Assembly: GCA_905235425.1 (NCBI GenBank)
Contig: CAJOKY010000138.1
Location: forward strand, 1 to 6,468
From: an uncultured Selenomonadaceae bacterium
GTDB lineage: Bacteria; Bacillota; Negativicutes; Selenomonadales; Selenomonadaceae
Length of the DNA stretch: 6,468 bases
Direction: 5' to 3'
Part shown: piece after piece, positions 1 through 4,751 of the stretch
How positions within the stretch are numbered: position 1 is the stretch's first letter
Layout: every line of letters starts with the position of its first letter
Made by a program: the position numbers and the translations under genes
The notes under the pieces: generated by a model
Told to the model about the DNA's origin: nothing
The model's database searches: none
Seen by the model: only the letters and a program-made list of their open reading frames with translations

Positions 1-12
1 CATGGCGCGGAC

Positions 13-36
13 GGGGCGCACGTCCTTGTGCGCCTC
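13..36. repeat. GC-rich hairpin near left edge
   Basis: GGGGCGCAC (13-21) pairs with GTGCGCCTC (28-36), giving nine pairs including one G-U wobble and a six-base loop. No T-run follows on either side, so it does not look like a standard intrinsic terminator. Bases 1-139 carry no supportable coding region. Apart from this hairpin they hold a short dispersed repeat, a T-run at 107-116 and a TTAATTC array. Confidence 0.45.
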
Positions 37-80
37 AACTAATCCGACGTTTACAAAATTTGCGGCTTTTCTAAATTCGA

Positions 81-98
81 TTTATTCAACACCACCTA
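81..98. repeat. Short dispersed repeat, copy 1
   Basis: The 18-base word TTTATTCAACACCACCTA recurs at 3083-3100 with two transitions (TTTATTCAACATCGCCTA). Both copies are intergenic and on the same strand. Similarity does not extend clearly beyond the word, so it may be the end of a degraded repeat family or chance. Confidence 0.35.
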
Positions 99-114
99 GT
101 TAGTAGTTTTTTTT

Positions 115-135
115 TTAATTCTTAATTCTTAATTC
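115..135. repeat. TTAATTC heptamer array (3 units)
   Basis: Three perfect tandem copies of TTAATTC lie four bases beyond the stop codon of the minus-strand 114-residue gene. Each unit contains TAA on both strands, and the 7-base period places it in all three frames. A ten-T run immediately precedes the array on the plus strand. The same kind of gene-end array recurs at every gene end in the window. Confidence 0.85.
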
Positions 136-139
136 AACC

Positions 140-484
140 TTATCTGTGGTCTGCAATGTACTTGCGCATAAATTTAATGGTCTCGTCGGAAATAATATTT
201 TCCTTCTTTTCGTAGTTGATGATGCGGAAAAGCATGCTGACGCGTTCGATAATGGGCTTATTGGCGGTTTTAAATTTTTCGCCGTGAATGGTGAGTTCGA
301 CTTTGCCGCTGGTAGAAAGTACGCTGAAAGACGCGCCGAGAAGTTCGTTACCTTCCATATCTTTAATGGAGTAGCGAATATCCAAATCACCGGCGGAAGT
401 TTCCCACGTAAGCTGGCGGTTTATGGCTTGGTAAACCAAAATGTCGATGTACTCTCTTATAATTTCGTGTGTTCTTGTATTCAT
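140..484 (-). CDS. Hypothetical protein, 114 aa
   Basis: I do not recognise this protein. The ATG at 484 has a strong Shine-Dalgarno (AAAGGAAG, minus strand 499-492) seven bases upstream, which supports both strand and start; the overlapping plus-strand frame has no such site. There is no signal peptide or membrane segment, so it is probably cytoplasmic. The pattern suggests an N-terminal helix (about residues 3-22), a central strand-rich part (about 32-72) with alternating hydrophobics such as DIRYSI, ASFSVL and VELTIHG, and two C-terminal helices (about 77-91 and 99-112). It reads the same way as the FliH-like gene, 168 bases downstream of it, but the gap is packed with heptamer repeats and I see no clear promoter, so co-transcription is open. 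Existence as a gene is fairly secure; function is unknown. Confidence 0.8.
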   Translation of the reverse strand: MNTRTHEIIREYIDILVYQAINRQLTWETSAGDLDIRYSIKDMEGNELLGASFSVLSTSGKVELTIHGEKFKTANKPIIERVSMLFRIINYEKKENIISDETIKFMRKYIADHR

Positions 485-512
485 AGTTCAACTTCCTTTC
501 GATGTTAAGTAT

Positions 513-544
513 TAGTAAGTAGTGAGTAGTGAGGTAGTGAGTAG
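513..544. repeat. TAGTRAG heptamer array
   Basis: One TAGTAAG unit is followed by TAGTGAG units at a 7-base period, with a single inserted G at 534 breaking phase and a partial last unit. It sits just upstream of the start of the minus-strand 114-residue gene, so it would lie in that gene's leader. Every unit contains TAG and most contain TGA. It directly adjoins the larger TTAGC/GCTAA block. Confidence 0.8.
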
Positions 545-547
545 CTT

Positions 548-649
548 TTAGCCATTAGCCATTAGCGATTAATTTTAACAGCTAACAGCTAATCAGGGAT
601 CAGGGATCAGGGATTAGCTAACAGCTAACGGCTAACAGCTAACCGCTAA
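548..649 (-). repeat. Composite heptamer array downstream of fliH-like gene
   Basis: Read in the direction of the fliH-like gene (minus strand), the array starts three bases after the stop codon. It has five TTAGCNN heptamers, a TTAGCTAA palindrome at the junction (614-621), three ATCCCTG heptamers and then ATTAG. Two further TTAGCTG units follow. The remainder turns over into the opposite orientation (CGCTAAT, GGCTAAT units; TTAGCCA and TTAGCGA on the plus strand at 548-568), so the block can fold imperfectly on itself. The first half has the same order of parts as the array at 4555-4660, seen from the opposite strand. No open frame is supported inside it. Confidence 0.85.
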
Positions 650-652
650 TCT

Positions 653-1519
653 CTACATAATCATCATAGATTTAATGGCGTCTTTGACAATTTCAATTTG
701 ACTGGCAAGCCGCGCGTCCACGCCGCCGTTAGGCGTATCAATGACGCAATCGCCCGGGTTTAAAGCTTCGTCCGAAATAATTTCTAAAATCGCCGTACCA
801 TCGGTAAGCAACGCTTGAAGTTCACCGCGTGCCTCCAAAACTACGCCGTAACTGTTCGGCTCAACGTGTACATTAACTTCTTTTTGGTCGCGCACATACT
901 GAATCGCCTCACGCACAACAGGCAAAATGTCTTTAGGTACATCAATGAAATGTTGCGGCAAAATTTTTTCAATCGCCATCATCAAAATTTTTGCCACGTC
1001 ATCTTCTGCGCGTATGAAGTAATCTGCAGTTAAATCTTTTGCATCGCGTAAAGTTTTCTGCGCCTTATCATTGGCGTCGGCAATAATTTCTTTCCACTGA
1101 TCCTGAGCGTCTTTTTCGCCTTTTTCAAAACCTTCTTCGTGACCTAAATTAAAACCTTCTTCGTGACCGGCAGTCTTAGCCTCCGTGCGCAGTCTTTCGG
1201 CTTCCTCCTTAGCCTCCATTAAAATTCTGTCACATTCTGCTTGAGTGCGTTGTTTCGACTCTCTTAATTTTTTCTCGTCCTTCTGCAGGGAAATGAATCT
1301 TTCGGCAAGACTTTTTTCACGCTGATCAATATCGGCAAGCATCCGCTTAACTTCGTCTTCTCTTTCCTTAAGCCGCAGTTCCTCTTCCCGCGTACCGTCT
1401 TCTTCTTGTTCGGACTCTTCGGGAGAAATTTCTTCATTCTTTTTTTGCTTTGAAACGCCGATTTTAACGGGTTCGCCGCTTGCCCAAGTGCGTCGTACAA
1501 TTTTATTCGGTAACATCAT
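653..1519 (-). CDS. fliH: FliH/YscL-family export-ATPase partner protein
   Basis: This is a 288-residue FliH-family protein. In flagella, FliH dimers bind and restrain the FliI ATPase and dock it at the cytoplasmic export gate and C-ring. Visible parts are a short conserved-looking N-terminus (LPNKIVRR), an acidic, Lys/Glu-rich stretch (29-65), a long coiled coil (about 44-165) and a run of five glycines exactly four apart (G118, 122, 126, 130, 134). The C-terminal globular domain (about 170-288) has VNVHVEPN (215-222) and GDCVIDTPNGGVDARL (256-271), the closing FliH signature. I chose ATG 1519 because GGGAG lies eight bases upstream; TTG 1534 and ATG 1525 fit poorly. At 288 residues it is on the long side for the family. 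No fliG, fliI or fliJ adjoins it, so a flagellar role cannot be assumed. Injectisome YscL or V-type ATPase subunit E relatives are alternatives, with FliH the best fit. Confidence 0.85.
   Translation of the reverse strand: MMLPNKIVRRTWASGEPVKIGVSKQKKNEEISPEESEQEEDGTREEELRLKEREDEVKRMLADIDQREKSLAERFISLQKDEKKLRESKQRTQAECDRILMEAKEEAERLRTEAKTAGHEEGFNLGHEEGFEKGEKDAQDQWKEIIADANDKAQKTLRDAKDLTADYFIRAEDDVAKILMMAIEKILPQHFIDVPKDILPVVREAIQYVRDQKEVNVHVEPNSYGVVLEARGELQALLTDGTAILEIISDEALNPGDCVIDTPNGGVDARLASQIEIVKDAIKSMMIM
1127..1168 (-). repeat. 24-base tandem duplication inside fliH-like gene
   Basis: The 18-base word AAAACCTTCTTCGTGACC occurs perfectly at 1127-1144 and 1151-1168, 24 bases apart. It encodes two consecutive GHEEGF(N/E)(L/K) octapeptides within the GxxxG segment (residues 118-133). 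The exact nucleotide identity points to a recent in-frame duplication lengthening the GxxxG helix by two turns' worth of repeats. Confidence 0.9.
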
Positions 1520-1527
1520 CAGCATCA

Positions 1528-1532
1528 CTCCC
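1528..1532 (-). promoter_or_regulatory. Shine-Dalgarno deciding the fliH-like start
   Basis: GGGAG on the minus strand is eight bases before ATG 1519. The longer frame from TTG 1534 would place the start codon on top of this site, and ATG 1525 would leave only two bases, so ATG 1519 is favoured. Confidence 0.75.
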
Positions 1533-1566
1533 AACCAAAAAACTTTTTATCCATACCATTTTAAGA

Positions 1567-1595
1567 ATTGTAGCACAAAGATAAATTTTCGTCTA
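1567..1595 (-). promoter_or_regulatory. Promoter for the fliH-like gene
   Basis: On the minus strand an extended -10, TGC then TACAAT (1575-1567), lies 17 bases from a 4/6 -35 match TAGACG (1595-1590). It would start transcription near 1560, about 40 bases before the ATG at 1519. It overlaps the opposing promoter of the DUF3084 gene. Confidence 0.55.
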
Positions 1596-1599
1596 TAAT
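1568..1599 (+). promoter_or_regulatory. Promoter for the DUF3084 gene
   Basis: A perfect TATAAT -10 at 1594-1599 lies 35 bases before the ATG. The -35 is weak: TTGTAG at 1568-1573 has a 20-base spacer, and TAGCAC at 1571-1576 has the right 17-base spacer but matches poorly. The -35 region sits on the -10 of the divergent fliH-side promoter. Confidence 0.5.
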
Positions 1600-1634
1600 A
1601 CAGAAAAGCAATATTTTAAAAGAGAAGGCGTTGT

Positions 1635-2897
1635 ATGGAAGGGATTTATTTAATAATTGTAATGGTGATAACCGGCGGCGCAATAGCTTTTATCGGCGAC
1701 AAACTCGGTACTAAGATAGGCAAAAAGCGCCTGTCGATATTCGGCTTGCGTCCGCGTCATACGTCAATGATAATCACCGTGATAACCGGCGCACTGATAA
1801 CCGGCTTGTCCATAGGTTCAATGGCGATAATTTCAGAAAATGTACGTACTGCGCTTTTCGGTATGGAAGAATTAAACGCGGCTATGGCGGAAACACAAAG
1901 GTCTTTAGGCGCAGTAGTCAAAGAGCTTATGGATACGCAGGAAGAATTTAAGCAGGCTGAAAATGATCTTGCAAAATCCAAAGAAGAAATCACCGCGCTG
2001 AAATCGGAACAGGAAGAGCTTTTAGCTGAATCAGACCGCTTGAAAGAAGGCAATGAACGCCTTGAGTCTGAAAATTCCAATTTAGCCGCGCAGAATGACA
2101 ACCTTGCAACTTCCAATAGCGAACTTTCCGCGCAGAATGAAAATCTTTCAAGCACCAATGCCGCGTTGGAAAGTGACAATAAAAAACTCGGCGAATTTAA
2201 TATCACATTGACCGCAGATAATGAAAAGCTTTCGAAGGATAACGCCGAACTTGAAGAGCACGCAAAAAATCTGCGCGAAGGCTTGATAGCAATGCGCGAA
2301 GGTGACATAATTTTTAAAGCCGGCGAAGTTTTGGCAAGCGGCGTAATTGCCGGTAACCGTCCCTCTGCCGACGTTGAGAAGGATATAGACGCATTGGCAG
2401 ATAAAGCGACACAAAGCATTATGGAAAGGTACGAAGGCAATTTCGACGGTTCAGTTTGGATTTACGAGCCGGAATTGCAGGAAACTATAGAAACCATTTC
2501 ACAAAGTCAGCAGGATATGATTTTAAGAATATCTGCGGCAGGTAATTTGGTACGCGGCGAGCCGATTCGTACCAGCCTTTCACTTTATCCCAACAATCAC
2601 GTTTACAACAAAGGCGAATTGATTTTTGCCGAAAATTACGAAGTTGACGACGCTGACGACGCTGAATATATTTTGAGAATGTTTTTGAGTGAAGTAAATC
2701 GCGCCGCAGTTGCAAAAGGTATTTTGACAGACCCGATAACTCACGCTGTAGGCGTTATGGAAGGTTCACAGCTTTATGAATTGCTTGCCGAAATATCCGA
2801 AGTGCGCGGTAAAATCAGATTGGTTGCTCATGCCCGCGACGATACAAACTCAATCGGTCCATTACGTTTAAACATTGAATTAAGCGCCAAAAAGTAG
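1635..2897 (+). CDS. DUF3084 membrane-anchored coiled-coil protein
   Basis: This 420-residue protein matches the DUF3084 family as I know it; its function is not established. Two membrane segments (about 4-20 and 45-66) flank a basic loop (GDKLGTKIGKKRLSIFGLRPRHTS, 21-44), which is the family hallmark. By the positive-inside rule this loop faces the cytoplasm and everything after residue 67 faces outward, into the periplasm if the host is diderm. Residues about 78-215 are a long coiled coil, with Leu every seventh residue from L122 to L213. From N140 to N203 the other core position is Asn in ten successive heptads. The C-terminal domain (about 220-417) is the DUF3084 globular part, with GDIIFKAGEVLASGVI (223-238) and LRLNIEL at the end. 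The ATG at 1635 has AGAAGG six bases upstream. It is divergent from the fliH-like gene, and there is no co-oriented gene close enough for an obvious operon. Confidence 0.88.
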   Translation: MEGIYLIIVMVITGGAIAFIGDKLGTKIGKKRLSIFGLRPRHTSMIITVITGALITGLSIGSMAIISENVRTALFGMEELNAAMAETQRSLGAVVKELMDTQEEFKQAENDLAKSKEEITALKSEQEELLAESDRLKEGNERLESENSNLAAQNDNLATSNSELSAQNENLSSTNAALESDNKKLGEFNITLTADNEKLSKDNAELEEHAKNLREGLIAMREGDIIFKAGEVLASGVIAGNRPSADVEKDIDALADKATQSIMERYEGNFDGSVWIYEPELQETIETISQSQQDMILRISAAGNLVRGEPIRTSLSLYPNNHVYNKGELIFAENYEVDDADDAEYILRMFLSEVNRAAVAKGILTDPITHAVGVMEGSQLYELLAEISEVRGKIRLVAHARDDTNSIGPLRLNIELSAKK

Positions 2898-2915
2898 GAT
2901 TTAGATTTAGATTTA
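2898..2915. repeat. GATTTA hexamer array abutting stop codon
   Basis: Three perfect GATTTA units begin on the base after the TAG of the DUF3084 gene. The period is six, unlike the seven-base arrays at the other gene ends. With a period of six the TAG triplet stays in one frame. Confidence 0.8.
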
Positions 2916-2941
2916 CTTTTTTTTGGCGCAAAGAAAAGTAA
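2913..2941. repeat. AT-rich palindrome, 13-bp stem with triloop
   Basis: TTACTTTTTTTTG (2913-2925) pairs with CAAAGAAAAGTAA (2929-2941) around a GCG loop, with one T-G wobble. The stem is symmetric and has no following T-run, so it is not a classic terminator. The 5' arm can alternatively pair with the end of the DUF3084 gene: GCGCCAAAAAGTA at 2884-2896 against TACTTTTTTTTGGCGC at 2914-2929, with three extra T bases bulged. The two folds exclude each other. It may be an interspersed palindromic element. Confidence 0.65.
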
Positions 2942-3127
2942 CATTGCGGCATTAAGTGTGTCCACGTTTGATTGTATAGTAGTTTATGCGTTAATTTCGC
3001 GTTCTCCGAGTTACGGTAAAGTCAATGTTACGCACCGACGCCGGTTAATGCCGCTCGCTGATTTTGATTTTATAACGTTGACTTTATTCAACATCGCCTA
3101 AAAATTTAAAAGTAGGTAGAATGCGAA
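2942..3127 (+). other. Structured intergenic region upstream of wbaP
   Basis: No open frame is supported here. There are two inverted-repeat pairs. GCGGCATTAA (2946-2955) pairs exactly with TTAATGCCGC (3045-3054). TAAAGTCAATGTTA (3017-3030) pairs with TAACGTTGACTTTA (3073-3086), 14 bases with one G-U. Their arms interleave rather than nest, so both cannot form as simple hairpins at once. Possible promoter parts are TATAGT (2975-2980) without a good -35, and TTGACT (3078-3083) with TAAAAA (3099-3104) at a short 15-base spacing. Copy 2 of an 18-base dispersed word lies at 3083-3100. The region could be a wbaP leader or a small non-autonomous element. Confidence 0.45.
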
Positions 3128-4558
3128 ATGCCTAAACAAAAAAATAAGACAGTACCTTCTATACTGCCGCCGCTAATTTTTATGTTGTTCGACTACATCG
3201 GCATTGTTTTGACGCAGTACATAGCCTTCTATATTCGCGACGCCGCCGATTTTTGGAACGGTCTTACCTACATTTACCCCGACACTTATATTTTTTTCGC
3301 AGTACCGATATTATTTTTAATTTTTCTAAGTCACTCGCGCTCCTACCGGCAAATGAAACCGGTAGTTGAAACAATGCGCGAAATTTTTTTATCTGTCTTT
3401 TACGGCTGGATGGCGTCGATAATTTTAATTTACTTCCTTAAAGCCGGCGAACAAGCGTCACGAACATTTATGCTTGTATTCGGCTTTTTGGTGCTGTGCA
3501 ACGTCTGCATAATTCGCTACACCGTATTAAAATTTTTAAAGCTGAAAAATATATTCAGCGAGCCGGTTTTAGTAATCGGCGCGGGATTGACGGCAGAGCG
3601 GCTTATAAAATTTTGGCGTGAAGATTTAGGCTACCGCTACGACGTTGCAGGGTTTATCGACGATAACCCCGTTTCAAAAACAATACCGTCCGAATTTCCC
3701 ATACTCGGCGGCTTTGACGAAGTTAAAAAAATCGTTCGCCGATTGGAAATTCAAACGGTAGTAATTGCCGCGCCCGGCATTAGCAAGGAACGCTTGCAAG
3801 AAATTATTACTGAAATTCAGCCGCGTGTTAAAAATATTTCATTTATCCCCGACTTAATCGGTACACCGATGGCTGGAGTTGACGCGTCGATTTTGTTCAG
3901 CGAAAAGATTTTAATGCTGAACCTGCGCAATAACCTTTCGCGCGTCTACAACAGAATTTTTAAGCGCATATTCGACTTGGTTTTAACAATTACCGGCGGC
4001 ATTTTAATTTCACCTATACTTTTAGGAATTGCCGTTGCGGTATGTATATCGAATCGCGGCGGAATTATTTTTGCCCATAAGCGCGTTGGTATGTACGGCA
4101 AGCCTTTTAACTGCTACAAATTTCAAACTATGGTAAAAGACGCGGACAAAGTTTTGGAAAAATATTTGGCTGAAAATCCTGCCGCGCGGAAAGAGTGGGA
4201 AGAGACTTTTAAGTTGACGAATGACCCGCGTGTTACGAGGTTGGGAAATTTTTTGCGTCGTACGAGTCTTGACGAATTGCCGCAACTTTTGAACGTGATT
4301 TTAGGCGATATGAGTTTGGTGGGACCGCGTCCGATTGTTGAGGAAGAAATTTCAAAGTACGGCAAAAATATTCGTGAATACTACATGGTGCCGCCTGGCA
4401 TTACGGGTATGTGGCAGGTTTCCGGCAGAAGTGATACCACTTACCCCGAGCGCGTCGCAATGGATACGTGGTATGTGCGTAATTGGTCTGTGTGGATTGA
4501 TATCATGTATCTTTTTAAAACTGTTAAAGCTGTCTTAACAGGGCGCGGAGCGTATTAG
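3128..4558 (+). CDS. wbaP: WbaP-type undecaprenyl-phosphate sugar phosphotransferase
   Basis: The 476-residue protein is a full-length polyprenol-phosphate hexose-1-phosphate transferase. It moves a sugar-1-phosphate from a UDP-sugar onto undecaprenyl phosphate at the inner membrane, the first step of O-antigen or capsule repeat-unit assembly. Four N-terminal membrane segments (about 13-34, 54-68, 87-105, 113-134) precede a Rossmann-like CoA_binding_3 domain (VLVIGAGLTAERL, 147-159). The catalytic domain begins with FKRIFDL (278-284) and a re-entrant helix with Ser-Pro (295-296). Then come FNCYKFQTM (327-335), the catalytic Asp-Glu pair D382-E383 in TSLDELPQLLN, GDMSLVGPRP (393-402) and PGITGMWQVSGR (423-434). 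The AEN..A..EWE...KLTNDPRVT stretch (348-370) is typical of WbaP. Galactose is the default substrate for this type but cannot be read from sequence. The start ATG has a modest GGTAGA upstream. The TAG stop lies inside the first heptamer of the following array. No glycosyltransferase cluster is adjacent. Confidence 0.92.
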   Translation: MPKQKNKTVPSILPPLIFMLFDYIGIVLTQYIAFYIRDAADFWNGLTYIYPDTYIFFAVPILFLIFLSHSRSYRQMKPVVETMREIFLSVFYGWMASIILIYFLKAGEQASRTFMLVFGFLVLCNVCIIRYTVLKFLKLKNIFSEPVLVIGAGLTAERLIKFWREDLGYRYDVAGFIDDNPVSKTIPSEFPILGGFDEVKKIVRRLEIQTVVIAAPGISKERLQEIITEIQPRVKNISFIPDLIGTPMAGVDASILFSEKILMLNLRNNLSRVYNRIFKRIFDLVLTITGGILISPILLGIAVAVCISNRGGIIFAHKRVGMYGKPFNCYKFQTMVKDADKVLEKYLAENPAARKEWEETFKLTNDPRVTRLGNFLRRTSLDELPQLLNVILGDMSLVGPRPIVEEEISKYGKNIREYYMVPPGITGMWQVSGRSDTTYPERVAMDTWYVRNWSVWIDIMYLFKTVKAVLTGRGAY

Positions 4559-4660
4559 CTGTTAGCCATTAGCTGTTAGCCGTTAGCTATTAGCCGTTAG
4601 CTGTTAGCTAATCCCTGCTCCCTAATCCCTAAAATTCCCTGCTCCCTGCTCCCTGATTAG
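4555..4660 (+). repeat. Composite heptamer array overlapping wbaP stop
   Basis: Eight TTAGCNN heptamers run without a break from 4555 to 4610, and the wbaP TAG stop (4556-4558) is part of the first. The TTAGCTAA palindrome (4604-4611) marks the switch to ATCCCTG, CTCCCTA and ATCCCTA. A three-base AAA insertion follows, then TTCCCTG, CTCCCTG, CTCCCTG and ATTAG. This matches the order of parts in the array downstream of the fliH-like gene, in the same orientation relative to the upstream gene. It fills almost the whole gap to the next promoter. Confidence 0.9.
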
Positions 4661-4679
4661 TGGGAATACGCTCTCTTTA

Positions 4680-4702
4680 CAAAATATTTTCACAATATTT
4701 TG
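4680..4702. promoter_or_regulatory. 9-bp dyad overlapping a -35 box (possible operator)
   Basis: CAAAATATT (4680-4688) and AATATTTTG (4694-4702) are exact inverse complements around TTCAC. The right arm overlaps the first three bases of the -35 hexamer of the next gene, a common position for a repressor site. It could also be chance in AT-rich DNA. No regulator gene is nearby. Confidence 0.4.
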
Positions 4703-4728
4703 ATTCGTATGTTAAACAAGTGTATAAT
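4700..4728 (+). promoter_or_regulatory. Sigma-70 type promoter for the DUF805-like gene
   Basis: TTGATT (4700-4705, 4/6) and a perfect TATAAT (4723-4728) are separated by 17 bases. Transcription would start around 4735, leaving a very short leader of about 17 bases before the ATG at 4752. This is the best promoter in the window and makes the gene an independent unit from wbaP. Confidence 0.75.
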
Positions 4729-4735
4729 ATACGTG

Positions 4736-4743
4736 AAAGGGAG
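4736..4743 (+). promoter_or_regulatory. Shine-Dalgarno deciding the DUF805-like start
   Basis: AAAGGGAG ends eight bases before ATG 4752. The alternative GTG at 4743 overlaps the last base of this site and cannot use it, so the ATG is preferred. Confidence 0.8.
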
Positions 4744-4751
4744 TGGGCAAA

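Noticed and set aside
146..508. A 120-codon plus-strand open frame
   Set aside because: It lies opposite the 114-residue minus-strand gene, lacks a good ribosome binding site and has a low-complexity Asn/Phe-rich translation, whereas the minus frame has an ideal SD. It is a shadow frame.
513..652. CRISPR array in the repeat-rich gap
   Set aside because: The units are only seven bases long and contiguous, with no 20-40 base unique spacers and no cas genes.
1757..2440. A 227-codon minus-strand open frame opposite the DUF3084 gene
   Set aside because: Its Ser/Ala/Phe-rich translation is the antisense of the coiled coil's Leu/Glu/Asn-rich codons. The DUF3084 reading has the family motif, a promoter and an SD.
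2913..2941. Intrinsic terminator for the DUF3084 gene
   Set aside because: The stem is AT-rich and the only T-run is inside its 5' arm; no T-run follows the hairpin on the plus strand.
4590..4660. Telomere-like CCCTAA repeats suggesting a eukaryotic or linear-replicon end
   Set aside because: The CCCTA units are mixed with CCCTG units within an internal intergenic array flanked by ordinary bacterial genes and promoters.
4743..4751. GTG at 4743 as start of the DUF805-like protein
   Set aside because: The GTG overlaps the Shine-Dalgarno itself; ATG 4752 has the right eight-base spacing.
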